This document shows, one piece after another, positions 47,197-55,365 of a stretch of DNA of 57,858 nucleotides; within the stretch, counting starts at the first letter, position 1, and every line of letters starts with the position of its first letter. This DNA is from Flavobacterium sp. (lineage in GTDB: Bacteria; Bacteroidota; Bacteroidia; Flavobacteriales; Flavobacteriaceae). Location of the stretch: positions 1-57,858 of the forward strand of contig NZ_JAIXTJ010000028.1 in assembly GCF_027483985.1 (NCBI RefSeq). The letters are read 5' to 3'. The notes below the pieces were generated by a model that saw only the letters and a list, made by a program, of their open reading frames with translations, did not search any database and was not told the origin of the DNA. A program made the translations under genes and the position numbers.

Positions 47197-47745
47197 TTAA
47201 ATATATTGGCGTTCTGGATAACGTCCTTTTACGCCTTCATAAAATTTTAAATAGACTTTCATATCGTCATCAATTGCTCCAGTTGGATATAATGGATTAC
47301 CGATTTTTACTTCTTTTTTACTATAATCAAAAGCAACTGGTATAATTGGAACATTGGCTTTTAATGCTATGTAATAAAAACCTGTTCGTAGTTCAGTTAC
47401 TTTTTTGCGAGTTCCTTCTGGAGCGATTCCTAATCTAAAAATTTCACGACTGTTGTAAATATCAACAATTGAATCTACAATATTTTTTCCGCCACTTCTG
47501 TCAAGTGCTGCGCCACCAATGGAACGAAAATAATAGCCGAATGGAAATACAAATAATTCCTTCTTTCCCACAAAATTCATTTCTTGGTTGGCTATTCCAC
47601 GAACAAAAAGTCCAATAAAAAAATCAAAATTACAGGTATGTGGCATTACAGCAATAACACTTTTTTTTATGTTTTCATCAAAACTTCCTGTGATTTTCCA
47701 ACCCATTAATCGGTAAAAAATAAATTCGTAAAGTCGTTTCTTCAT
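47197..47745 (-). CDS. 1-acyl-glycerol-3-phosphate acyltransferase-like protein
   Basis: The 182 residues carry the PlsC-family motif I as HTCNFD (H-x4-D), FPFGYYFRSIGGAALDR, and the motif III region GIAPEGTRKK. A Pro-rich VPIIPVAFDY follows. It lacks a clear transmembrane anchor. It probably acylates lysophospholipids or related lipids at the membrane. It is divergent from the spermidine-synthase-like gene. Confidence 0.88.
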   Translation of the reverse strand: MKKRLYEFIFYRLMGWKITGSFDENIKKSVIAVMPHTCNFDFFIGLFVRGIANQEMNFVGKKELFVFPFGYYFRSIGGAALDRSGGKNIVDSIVDIYNSREIFRLGIAPEGTRKKVTELRTGFYYIALKANVPIIPVAFDYSKKEVKIGNPLYPTGAIDDDMKVYLKFYEGVKGRYPERQYI

Positions 47746-47780
47746 TTCAAAAATTTTGCGTAAATTTAGAATAATTCTGC

Positions 47781-47788
47781 TATTTTTG
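47781..47788 (+). promoter_or_regulatory. -7 element of the spermidine-synthase-like gene
   Basis: TATTTTTG, with TTTG at 47755-47758 22 nt upstream. The start codon is about 8 nt after the predicted transcription start. Confidence 0.6.
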
Positions 47789-47802
47789 ATAAAAATATAA
47801 AT

Positions 47803-48465
47803 ATGTTCGCCAAACTCTTTAGTTATTTTATTCCAATTAATGTTGTTAAAAGGAATTCTTCGATAAGTAAATCATTAGAAGTTACTTGGAATAATGGCGA
47901 GTTGGTTTTGGATTCAAAAAATACTAATTATTCTTATGGTAGTTTGCAACGTATATTAAAAAAAGGATTGAAATACATTGGTTTTGAGCGTATAAGAAAT
48001 TTTGAAAACATATTAATTCTTGGCGTCGCTGGCGGAAGTGTTGTGAAAACGTTGGTTGATGAAGTGAAATTTGTCGGTAAAATAACAGGTGTAGAAATCG
48101 ATAAAGAAGTGGTTGCATTGGCCAATAAATATTTCAAATTAAGTGAAATAAAAAATTTGGAATTAATTGTTGATGATGCTTTTGAATTTGTTTTAAAGAC
48201 CAAATACAAATATGATTTAATAATTATTGATGTATTTCAAGATACTACGATGCCAAATTTCTTGTTTGAAGAATTTTTCATTAATCGAATTAATTTCTTA
48301 TTAAACAAAGAAGGTTTTATTTTGTTTAACACAATGGTTATCAGTGAAAAAGACCGAATTCGAAATATTGATTATAAAAAAAAATTTGACAATAACTATT
48401 CGTTAAGAATGTACCCAAAAGTGGAAGAGCACAACGAACTATTTACAATCAAAAAACTTAAATAA
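47803..48465 (+). CDS. Spermidine synthase-like methyltransferase-fold protein
   Basis: The 220 residues contain a Rossmann methyltransferase-type core of the polyamine synthase family: ILILGVAGGSVVKTL (motif I), GVEIDKEVVALANKYF and DLIIIDVFQDTTMP. It is shorter than true spermidine synthases (about 280-300) and lacks most of the N-terminal beta domain, so it may be a methyltransferase and not an aminopropyltransferase. Its stop codon directly abuts the stop of kdsB with no base between them. Confidence 0.8.
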   Translation: MFAKLFSYFIPINVVKRNSSISKSLEVTWNNGELVLDSKNTNYSYGSLQRILKKGLKYIGFERIRNFENILILGVAGGSVVKTLVDEVKFVGKITGVEIDKEVVALANKYFKLSEIKNLELIVDDAFEFVLKTKYKYDLIIIDVFQDTTMPNFLFEEFFINRINFLLNKEGFILFNTMVISEKDRIRNIDYKKKFDNNYSLRMYPKVEEHNELFTIKKLK

Positions 48466-49191
48466 TTACACCATTTTTCTGGCCTTTTCTAAATCCTCTG
48501 GAGTATCGATACCAATACCTATGTGAGTTGTTTCAACCATTTTAATTCGTTTTCCGAATTCTAAATAGCGTAATTGTTCCAGTTTTTCTGAGGCTTCAAG
48601 CGATTTCATTGGAAGTGAATAGAAATCCAAAAGTGCTTGTTTGCGAAAAGCATAAATTCCGATGTGTTGAAAGTAGCGAACACCAACATTTACTTCTCTT
48701 GGATAAGGAATTACTGAACGTGAAAAGTATAATGCAAAACCATTTTGATCCACAACAACTTTTACATTATTTGGATTATTGATATCATCTTCATTGGTGA
48801 TTTCTCGCATTAACGAAGCCAAATCTACTTTTTTATCAGCATCATTTTTGAAAACTTCAATCACTTTTTCAAGAGGTTCTTTGTTGATAAACGGTTCGTC
48901 ACCTTGAACATTTATTACAATATCAACATTTAAATTTGCAACAGCTTCTGCTATTCTATCACTTCCGCTTTCGTGCTCTTTTATAGACATTATGGCTTTT
49001 CCACCATTGGAAACTATTTCGTCGTAAATCAAATTGGAATCCGTAACCACAAATACATCATCAAAAAGATTGGTGTTTTTTGCAGCTTCGTAAGTTCTAA
49101 GAATTACAGTTTTTCCACCTAAATCTTGCATCAATTTGGCAGGAAAACGTGTTGAAGCATAACGAGCAGGAATTACGGCGATGATTTTCAT
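48466..49191 (-). CDS. kdsB: 3-deoxy-manno-octulosonate cytidylyltransferase
   Basis: Activates Kdo with CTP for lipopolysaccharide core synthesis. The 241 residues show [20 protein letters not shown] (nucleotide loop), INVQGDEPF and [18 protein letters not shown]. The length is normal. It is convergent with the spermidine-synthase-like gene. A 16-bp repeat lies between it and the upstream DUF4126 gene. Confidence 0.95.
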   Translation of the reverse strand: MKIIAVIPARYASTRFPAKLMQDLGGKTVILRTYEAAKNTNLFDDVFVVTDSNLIYDEIVSNGGKAIMSIKEHESGSDRIAEAVANLNVDIVINVQGDEPFINKEPLEKVIEVFKNDADKKVDLASLMREITNEDDINNPNNVKVVVDQNGFALYFSRSVIPYPREVNVGVRYFQHIGIYAFRKQALLDFYSLPMKSLEASEKLEQLRYLEFGKRIKMVETTHIGIGIDTPEDLEKARKMV

Positions 49192-49198
49192 AAAAAGG

Positions 49199-49234
49199 TT
49201 TAAAAGTTTAAGAGTTTAAAAGTTTAAGAGTTTA
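49199..49234. repeat. 16-bp direct repeat between DUF4126 and kdsB
   Basis: TTTAAAAGTTTAAGAG occurs twice in tandem (49199-49214, 49215-49230) with a partial third copy. Each unit is itself two variants of an octamer TTTAARAG. Confidence 0.8.
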
Positions 49235-49239
49235 GGAAA

Positions 49240-49797
49240 CTATTTTTTAAACTTTTTAAATATCCAATAAATTACTCCAAAGATAATAACAACGAAGATA
49301 ACTGCAACTATTGGAAGGAAAATTGCGAGTGAACTTAATGTGATTGCGGTTCCAGTTTCGGCGGTGGAAACTACTGGATTTCCTAAACCTGCTGTTTTTA
49401 CTGATGATGCTAATCGTGTTGTGGTTGTCAATCCTTGAAATGCTGTGGCGGAACCACTTCCAGCGATTATGGCTAGAATTGTAGTAATTGTTGGAGAAAT
49501 ATCAACCATTGTTGACGACATAACAACAAATCCTGCGATGGCTGCTAAAGGTGTTGCAATTGTATCTAATAAATTATCTATAAACGGAATATAGTAGCCA
49601 AATATTTCAAAAATCATTGCTACTCCAAAGCTTATTAACGCTGGCAAACCACCAATCCAAGCCCAACTTTCATTCAGCGGAATTACATTAAAATAGGATG
49701 CCAAACTCAAAGCAAATACAGGCAAGAAAACTCTAAATCCTGATGCTGAAGCCAATCCGATTCCGAGGCAAATTGATAAAATGGTTTCGAGATTCAT
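49240..49797 (-). CDS. DUF4126 membrane protein
   Basis: The 185 residues have about five membrane helices. The family pattern is visible in CLGIGLASASGFRVFLPVFALSLA at the start and in GSATAFQGLTTTTRLASS and GNPVVSTAETG later. Function is unknown. It has its own promoter, and a terminator upstream separates it from the PrcB-like gene. Confidence 0.85.
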   Translation of the reverse strand: MNLETILSICLGIGLASASGFRVFLPVFALSLASYFNVIPLNESWAWIGGLPALISFGVAMIFEIFGYYIPFIDNLLDTIATPLAAIAGFVVMSSTMVDISPTITTILAIIAGSGSATAFQGLTTTTRLASSVKTAGLGNPVVSTAETGTAITLSSLAIFLPIVAVIFVVIIFGVIYWIFKKFKK

Positions 49798-49814
49798 TAA
49801 ATTTAATTTATAAA

Positions 49815-49822
49815 CAAATGTA
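49815..49822 (-). promoter_or_regulatory. -7 element of the DUF4126 promoter
   Basis: CAAATGTA reads TACATTTG on the minus strand, with a 5' UTR of about 12 nt. Confidence 0.55.
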
Positions 49823-49823
49823 A

Positions 49824-49858
49824 TAAAAAAACCTCGCTTGAATAATTTAGCGAGGTTT
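49824..49858 (-). terminator. Terminator after the PrcB-like lipoprotein gene
   Basis: AAACCTCGCT (49829-49838) and AGCGAGGTTT (49849-49858), 10-bp stem, with an A-run on the left serving as the minus-strand U-run. Confidence 0.85.
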
Positions 49859-49876
49859 CGAATGACTTTTTATTTC

Positions 49877-50335
49877 TTAAAGAAAAACTACTGGTTTAGT
49901 TGACTTTGGAATTTTTACAATATAAAAAGGTTGTGTAATTACCATAGTTGCAATTTCTCCTGGACCAGTAACGTTTACTGTTGCTTCTATTGTATTTGCA
50001 GTTTCTGTAACATTGTTGATTGCTATTGAAAAACCACCTGTAGGTCTAACTTGGTCAAATGCCAACAATAATTGATAATTATCAAAATCAATATTTAATT
50101 CTGTAAAACTTGATGATGTATTGTTAACCGTATCCATTTGATTTATTAAAGCGGTCCAATCGGCTTGATTGCTTACAACAATATTTTGTTGCACAATATT
50201 CTCGCTTCCGCTACCATACAAGCTTCCTGACGCTATTAGTGTTGGTGTAATTGCTTGTGGCGGAATGTTAGCGTCATTTTCAGAACTGCAACTTGTTAAA
50301 ATTAAAAACAAGAATAAAAATTGGATTATTTTCAT
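49877..50335 (-). CDS. PrcB-like lipoprotein
   Basis: A 152-residue secreted lipoprotein from ATG 50335, with signal peptide MKIIQFLFLFLILTSC and a lipobox ending at Cys16, followed by a Ser-rich spacer. The mature part contains FDNYQLLLAFDQVRPTGGFS and FYIVKIPKS, matching the PrcB C-terminal domain ('protease complex subunit PrcB'). In Treponema PrcB is part of the dentilisin complex; here it stands alone, with no protease beside it. An upstream in-frame ATG (50368) would place residues before the signal peptide and is rejected. Confidence 0.85.
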   Translation of the reverse strand: MKIIQFLFLFLILTSCSSENDANIPPQAITPTLIASGSLYGSGSENIVQQNIVVSNQADWTALINQMDTVNNTSSSFTELNIDFDNYQLLLAFDQVRPTGGFSIAINNVTETANTIEATVNVTGPGEIATMVITQPFYIVKIPKSTKPVVFL

Positions 50336-50390
50336 ATTGAATACTTTACTATTATTGTACAGATACAAAAAACTTTAAAAGGTTGCGTCC

Positions 50391-50834
50391 TTAATTATTT
50401 TGTGGCGCTTCATCAAAATTCATCATCCAATGGATTCCGAATTTATCAACAAACATTCCAAAGTATGCACCCCAAAAGGTGTTTTCTAAAGGCATTTTAA
50501 TTATACCATCAGCAGATAATCCGTTGAATAATCTATCCGCTTCTTCTCTGCTCGATGCGTTTATTGAAATTGAAATATTGTCGCCAACTGTTATTGTTTG
50601 ACCAAAAGCTTCTGACGTATCACTTCCAAACAAAACGGTTTCTGCACTAATTGGTAAGGAAACGTGCATTATTAAATTTCCTGCTTCTACAGAAATTGGT
50701 TCGCAATTTTCTGCTGGTGGCATTTCGTTGAATCTTCCCATATAGGTAAATTCTCCACCAAAAACTGATTTGTAAAAATTGAAAGCTGCTTCGCAAGTTC
50801 CGTTAAAAGTTAAATATGCATTTACTGTTGCCAT
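50391..50834 (-). CDS. VOC-family (PhnB-like) protein
   Basis: The 147 residues match the PhnB/3-demethylubiquinone-methyltransferase-like VOC fold: AYLTFNGTCEAAFNFYKSVFGGEF, SSREEADRLFNGLS and GAYFGMFVDKFGIHWMMNF. Metal- or substrate-binding residues are uncertain and function unknown. It is clearly related to the VOC protein at 52476-52901, sharing the same motifs in the same order. Confidence 0.9.
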   Translation of the reverse strand: MATVNAYLTFNGTCEAAFNFYKSVFGGEFTYMGRFNEMPPAENCEPISVEAGNLIMHVSLPISAETVLFGSDTSEAFGQTITVGDNISISINASSREEADRLFNGLSADGIIKMPLENTFWGAYFGMFVDKFGIHWMMNFDEAPQNN

Positions 50835-50865
50835 AGTTTGAAATTTTAAGGATTGTTTAATGATT

Positions 50866-50873
50866 CAAATATA
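50866..50873 (-). promoter_or_regulatory. -7 element of the VOC gene at 50391
   Basis: CAAATATA reads TATATTTG on the minus strand, about 25 nt upstream of transcript entry into the gene. Confidence 0.5.
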
Positions 50874-50899
50874 TAATTTTTTATCTAATAAACACAAAA

Positions 50900-51460
50900 T
50901 TAAACTTTTATTGAGCCACGAAAACCTCTTACTGCATAATACGATTGTGCTCCATTATGATACACAAAAACAGTTTCATAACGAAAATCGGCAAAAAGTG
51001 CGCCGCCTAATTTTCTAATTTCTGATGGTGTTTTTATCCAACTTGAGGTTTTTAAATCAAATTTTCCTAATTGTTGTAAGTGACGATATTCATTTTCTGA
51101 AAGTAGTTCAATTCCCATTGAGTTTGCCATATCAATGACGTTGTTTTCTGGTTTGAATTCCTTTCTTGCATCTAAAGCTTCTTTATCGTAGCACAAACTT
51201 CTTCTGCCTTTTGGCGTTTCTGTTGAACAATCATAGAAAATATATTCGTCAGTTTCTTTATCATAACCTACAACGTCTGGTTCGCCTTCTGTTCGTTCCA
51301 TTTCGTTTAGTGACCAAAGTTTACTTGGATTGGCTTCTAACTTTTCTTGAATTTTATTCCATTCCAAGCCAAGATGACGATTCGGATTTTTTTCAAAACG
51401 CTTTTTTAATATGGCTAAAAGTTCAGATTGTTGACTTGGTGAAAGTTGATTTCTTGACAT
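50900..51460 (-). CDS. DUF4256 protein
   Basis: The 186 residues have the family-typical start LSPSQQSELLAILKKRFEKN, the motif EGEPDVVGYD, then YIFYDCSTETPKGRRSLCYD and the C-terminal GALFADFRYETVFVYHNGAQ. Function unknown. It starts 2 nt after the Fic gene's stop, so the two form one transcript. Confidence 0.88.
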   Translation of the reverse strand: MSRNQLSPSQQSELLAILKKRFEKNPNRHLGLEWNKIQEKLEANPSKLWSLNEMERTEGEPDVVGYDKETDEYIFYDCSTETPKGRRSLCYDKEALDARKEFKPENNVIDMANSMGIELLSENEYRHLQQLGKFDLKTSSWIKTPSEIRKLGGALFADFRYETVFVYHNGAQSYYAVRGFRGSIKV

Positions 51461-51462
51461 TG

Positions 51463-52416
51463 CTATCTTGTTAAATATATCGTTTTATTTTTATCTCCTC
51501 TTTTTTCTAAAAGATTTAAATCGATGCCTTTTTTCAAATCTCTACTTGCGGTTGCTGATGAAATGTCCTTGAAAACATTCATATAATCGTTTCGTTTAAA
51601 CTCTTTTTTACCCAAAGAAATAAAATAATCTAAACGATCATTATCAGTTAGAATTCGGTTATTGAATTTTAATAATTCAAATAATGCTTTATCAATTACG
51701 TCCAACATGTATTCTATAAAAACAGTCGACTTTCCTTGTTTATCACTAATTGACAAGGCTTTGTAATAATTTTCTTGTGTTGCACTGATGATGGTTTCAA
51801 TAGGTAAAAACTCAAAAACTGGATACTCGTTCATCAAAATAACAGTTTGCCAAAGCCGTCCCATTCTGCCATTTCCATCTAAAAACGGATGAATAAATTC
51901 CATTTCGTAATGAAAAACACATGCTTTTATTAATGTCAATTCTTCTTTATTTTTGACATAATTGAACAAATCTTTCATCAAAAATGATAAGTTTTCTGCT
52001 GGTGGAGCAAGATGAGCCAATTTAGAACCTTTTACAATTCCGACGCTATTTTTTCTGTAACTGCCGCTGTTTTCAACTAAATCTTTCATCAAAATTTGAT
52101 GTGCTTCTAGGAATGATTTTTCAGAATGTGGCTTGAAAGTTTTTAACTTATCATAAACCTTAAGAGCGTTTAAAACTTCAGCAATATCTTTTTGAGGCGC
52201 TAAAACTCTTTTGTTTTCAATAATCGCAGTAATTTGTTCTTCCGTTAATGTGTTTCCTTCTATTTGAAGTGAAGAATGAATAGTTTTGATTCTATTTTGC
52301 TTACGTAATTGTGGAGATTGTTTTACCAAATAAACCGCATTAACTTGTCCTATTTTCTCTGAAATTGAGGCAATTAGCTTTAAAATTAATGATGTAATTT
52401 CGTAAGGTGGCTTCAT
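51463..52416 (-). CDS. Fic-family protein with inhibitory motif and C-terminal winged helix
   Basis: The 317 residues (from ATG 52416; an upstream in-frame ATG at 52428 is also possible) contain the N-terminal inhibitory motif SSLQIEGNT, fitting S-x-x-x-E-G-N, and the active-site loop HPFLDGNGRMGRLW. The C-terminal winged-helix-like domain includes FKDISSATASRDLKKGI. Fic enzymes usually transfer AMP to target proteins; the inhibitory helix keeps them off. The DNA-binding-type C-terminus and a palindrome on its own promoter suggest autoregulation. Confidence 0.92.
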   Translation of the reverse strand: MKPPYEITSLILKLIASISEKIGQVNAVYLVKQSPQLRKQNRIKTIHSSLQIEGNTLTEEQITAIIENKRVLAPQKDIAEVLNALKVYDKLKTFKPHSEKSFLEAHQILMKDLVENSGSYRKNSVGIVKGSKLAHLAPPAENLSFLMKDLFNYVKNKEELTLIKACVFHYEMEFIHPFLDGNGRMGRLWQTVILMNEYPVFEFLPIETIISATQENYYKALSISDKQGKSTVFIEYMLDVIDKALFELLKFNNRILTDNDRLDYFISLGKKEFKRNDYMNVFKDISSATASRDLKKGIDLNLLEKRGDKNKTIYLTR

Positions 52417-52427
52417 TGATAATATCA

Positions 52428-52446
52428 TTTGATAGTATCAAAGGTA
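52428..52446 (-). promoter_or_regulatory. Fic promoter with palindromic operator candidate
   Basis: The -7 box TACCTTTG (complement of CAAAGGTA, 52439-52446) overlaps the perfect palindrome TTTGATAGTATCAAA at 52428-52442. A second overlapping palindrome, TATCATTTGATA, lies at 52423-52434. Confidence 0.6.
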
Positions 52447-52475
52447 ATGATTTTTATTAAATCAACTATTTCCTT

Positions 52476-52901
52476 TTAAGAATTCGAATCAAAATCAATC
52501 ATCCATTCGATGCCATATTTGTCTCTGAACATTCCAAAATAAGAACCCCAAGGACTGTCTTGAATGGGCATTTCAACTGTTCCACCTGCAGAAAGTCCGT
52601 TGAATAATTTGTCAGCTTCTTCTCTACTTTGTGTTGAAACGGCAATTTTAGAGCGGTTTTCGTTTTCGTTCACGGTTCCTAAAAAACTTGGAACATCGTT
52701 TGCCATAAGTGTATTGTTTCCAATGGGTAAAGCAATGTGCATAATTTTATTAGCATCTTTTTCATCAATTGGAAAATCTGGACCTTCTAAATCTTTGAGA
52801 CGCGTAATTTTAGTGAATTCTCCGCCAAAAACAGATTTGTAAAAAGTAAATGCTTCTTCTGCATTTCCGTTGTAGTTTAGATGTACGTTTATTAGTGCCA
52901 T
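52476..52901 (-). CDS. VOC-family (PhnB-like) protein
   Basis: The 141 residues match the PhnB-like VOC fold: NVHLNYNGNAEEAFTFYKSVFGGEF, QSREEADKLFNGLSAGG and GSYFGMFRDKYGIEWMIDF. It is a paralogue of the protein at 50391-50834. The two flank the Fic-DUF4256 pair on the same strand. Function unknown. Confidence 0.9.
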   Translation of the reverse strand: MALINVHLNYNGNAEEAFTFYKSVFGGEFTKITRLKDLEGPDFPIDEKDANKIMHIALPIGNNTLMANDVPSFLGTVNENENRSKIAVSTQSREEADKLFNGLSAGGTVEMPIQDSPWGSYFGMFRDKYGIEWMIDFDSNS

Positions 52902-52973
52902 GGTTTGTTGATTGATTGGTTTATGCTAATGTATAAAAAAATCCTCAAAGTTAGAAGACATTTGCGGAGCTTT

Positions 52974-53408
52974 TTATAGGAACACTTTGCAGAGCAGATA
53001 AAGGATAACAAAAAAGAACCAAAAATAAAACAACAGATAATTACTTACTAAGTTAATCTTTTCTGATAAATCATTTTTCAAGACTTTATATTTTCTTATT
53101 AATTTGTCAGGACGATAATAAGTAAAAAACAATACAATACATATAATTGTAATAAATATAGCAAAACTTAATCCTCCATTTTCTCCTTTTAACTTTAAAG
53201 AATCACGAATAAGTTTGGTTATTATCGAATATAAACTAAACTTTCCAAAAAAAGACATTACACTCATAAGTATAAAAAGAAAACCTGCTATATTTCCTTT
53301 CAAAGTTGTACTATAATAAATATCTGGCTTTATGTACGACATAAAAATAAATCTTACTCCAAGTAATAAAATTAAAGTTGAAAGTAAATAATTGAATAAT
53401 TCTGCCAT
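52974..53408 (-). CDS. Hypothetical small membrane protein
   Basis: A 144-residue protein from ATG 53408 (MAELFNYLLSTLILLLG). It has four hydrophobic segments (about 4-22, 38-55, 80-100, 120-142), with the basic stretch RKYKVLK near residue 105. A longer reading from 53447 would add MFTKQTKQLSIIL. I do not recognise it. It shares the RKYKVLK motif and general layout with the protein at 42036-42431. Confidence 0.6.
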   Translation of the reverse strand: MAELFNYLLSTLILLLGVRFIFMSYIKPDIYYSTTLKGNIAGFLFILMSVMSFFGKFSLYSIITKLIRDSLKLKGENGGLSFAIFITIICIVLFFTYYRPDKLIRKYKVLKNDLSEKINLVSNYLLFYFWFFFVILYLLCKVFL

Positions 53409-53487
53409 TAAAATAATACTTAATTGTTTTGTTTGCTTTGTAAACAAATTAAGGGTTAACTTTTCAAATATAACAATTTCCTAAAAA

Positions 53488-54912
53488 CTACTCCAAAAAA
53501 CTCTCATCCTTAAAACCAATCAAATACAATCTGTCTTTGGCTCTTGTAATTGCAGTGTACAACCAACGAATGTAATCTCTGTCGATGCCTTCGGGTAAAT
53601 ACGGTTGTTCTATGAAAACGGTGTTCCATTGTCCGCCTTGACTTTTGTGACAAGTTATGGCGTAAGAGAATTTTACTTGCAATCCGTTGAAGTATTCGTT
53701 TTCTTTTACTTTTTGGAACTTGGCGTATTTGGTTGTTAAGTGTTCGTAATCTTTCATCACTTCTTCATACAATTGGTTGGATTGCTCGTAGGTTAAGGAT
53801 GGTGATTCACTTTTAATGGTATCTAAAATCAAAACAGTTTCAAACGGAATTTGGTTGGGATAATCGACCATTCGTATTTTGACTTTGGCAAATTTGAATC
53901 CGTATAATTCTTTGAAACTATAAATTTCCAACACTTCGATGATGTCACCATTGGCTATAAAACCTGCTTCGTCTTTTTCTTTCAACCAAAAGTAATTGTT
54001 CTTCACGACCATCAAGAAATCGCCTGTAGATAAATCGCTTTCTTTGTCTAGGATTTTGGTTCTAATTTGCTCGTTGTATTGGTTCGCTCTTTTGTTGGAA
54101 CGCACGATAAACGCTGTATCTTCAATAGAATAATTGCTGTAGGCTTGGTTAATGGCATCTTGAATATCGTAACCATCAGTAAGGCGAACAATGTCTTTGA
54201 AACCTCGCAACTTGAACTTGAATTCGGTGATGAAACTGTCTTTTAATAATTCACGTAATTCGGTGGCGTTGTAAAGAATTCCGGAGTTTAGTTCTTGACG
54301 CATTACTTCGTCGAGTTCAATCCAATCTACTTTTTTGTCGTAATTTAATTCTAAAGTATCCGTGTTTAATGCTGGCGAAATATCTAAATTCACTGGCGGA
54401 AGCTGAGCCGTGTCGCCAAGTAAAATCATTTTACAGTTTTCACCACTATAGATGTAGGAGATTAAATCGTCGAGCAAACTTCCGTTTTCGTACATTTTAC
54501 TTTCGGCTGCTACATCAGAAATCATCGACGCTTCATCGACTATGAAAATTGTGTTTTTGTGTTTGTTTTGTTGCATCGTAAATGCCACTCCGCCACCACT
54601 CGACTTCTTTGGAAAATAAATTTTCTTGTGAATGGTAAAAGCTGGTTTGTTGGAATAATTGGCAATGACTTTCGCAGCACGACCAGTTGGCGCCAACAAA
54701 ACGTATTTTTTATTGACTTCGATTAGGTTGTTTACAATGGTAGAAATTACGGTGGTTTTTCCTGTTCCGGCGTATCCTTTTAGTACAAAAATGCTATCGT
54801 TGTTGACATTGGTGATGAAAACGGCGATTTTTTGAAAGAAAGCATCTTGCTTAATCGTGGGATTAAACGGAAAGTTTTGGGATAGAATGGAATAGAAGTT
54901 TTTGGTTGCCAC
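53488..54912 (-). CDS. RecD-like/UvrD-type DNA helicase
   Basis: A 474-residue superfamily 1 helicase: Walker A GYAGTGKTTVIS, motif Ia LLAPTGRAAKVI, Walker B FIVDEASMI, motif III LLGDTAQLPPV, and the late motifs SYAITCHKSQGGQW and RWLYTAITRAKDRLYLIG. It lacks the N-terminal extension of full-length RecD2 (about 700+ residues) and looks like the short RecD/Pif1-like type common in Bacteroidota. It probably unwinds DNA during repair. It stands alone. Confidence 0.9.
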   Translation of the reverse strand: MATKNFYSILSQNFPFNPTIKQDAFFQKIAVFITNVNNDSIFVLKGYAGTGKTTVISTIVNNLIEVNKKYVLLAPTGRAAKVIANYSNKPAFTIHKKIYFPKKSSGGGVAFTMQQNKHKNTIFIVDEASMISDVAAESKMYENGSLLDDLISYIYSGENCKMILLGDTAQLPPVNLDISPALNTDTLELNYDKKVDWIELDEVMRQELNSGILYNATELRELLKDSFITEFKFKLRGFKDIVRLTDGYDIQDAINQAYSNYSIEDTAFIVRSNKRANQYNEQIRTKILDKESDLSTGDFLMVVKNNYFWLKEKDEAGFIANGDIIEVLEIYSFKELYGFKFAKVKIRMVDYPNQIPFETVLILDTIKSESPSLTYEQSNQLYEEVMKDYEHLTTKYAKFQKVKENEYFNGLQVKFSYAITCHKSQGGQWNTVFIEQPYLPEGIDRDYIRWLYTAITRAKDRLYLIGFKDESFLE

Positions 54913-54925
54913 AGGTTTTTATTTA

Positions 54926-55145
54926 ACCGCAAAGTACGCAAAGTTTTACGCAAAGTTCGCAAGGATTTTGTTATTTTTTTGCCATAGATGAAAGAAGATA
55001 AAAGAAGATAAAAACTGATTAGCGAAGATTTTTGAACCACATAGAAACATAGATTGTTTTGTGGTAAAGGCGCTTCGCTTTGGATAGGTTTCATAGAATG
55101 TTGGGACGCGGATGAAACGGATGGAACGGATTGTCGCGGATTTTT
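54926..55145. repeat. Mosaic of short intergenic repeats
   Basis: CGCAAAGT-type units start at 54928, 54937, 54949 and 54958; AAGAAGATAAA is repeated around 54990-55010; GGAT units follow at 55108-55142 (CGGATGAAA, CGGATGGAA, CGGATT, CGCGGATT). No ORF of note is present. These look like recurrent noncoding words and not a mobile element. Confidence 0.65.
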
Positions 55146-55166
55146 AAAAATGTTGTTTTGAAAATC

Positions 55167-55174
55167 TAATTTTG
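55167..55174 (+). promoter_or_regulatory. -7 element of the candidate structured RNA
   Basis: TAATTTTG fits TAnnTTTG; transcription would begin near 55180, exactly where the structured-RNA-like sequence starts. Confidence 0.5.
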
Positions 55175-55180
55175 TAAAAA

Positions 55181-55322
55181 TGGATGGCTGTTTAGCCCTG
55201 ATTACCTCACATTATATTAATTTTTATAGGGGTTCAGTGAACTTCGTTTGGAGCAGTTACCTTGTAACGCGGAAAGCAGGAATAAGGTTTGTAGAAATGC
55301 CAGAACCATTCGCTCCTAATAT
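55181..55322 (+). ncRNA. Candidate structured RNA resembling the Flavo-1 motif
   Basis: A noncoding stretch with conserved-looking words that I associate with the Flavo-1 RNA of Bacteroidota: TTTAGCCCTGAT near the 5' end, GCGGAAAGCAGGAATAAG in the middle and GCTCCTAATAT at the 3' end (AGGAATAAG and GCTCCT can pair in part). A -7 box ends 6 nt before the presumed 5' end, which supports the plus strand. No coding potential is visible. Assignment is from memory and needs a covariance-model check. Confidence 0.55.
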
Positions 55323-55365
55323 TCATCGAGATAAATTCTAAAAAAAACATATCTTTAAATGAGAC

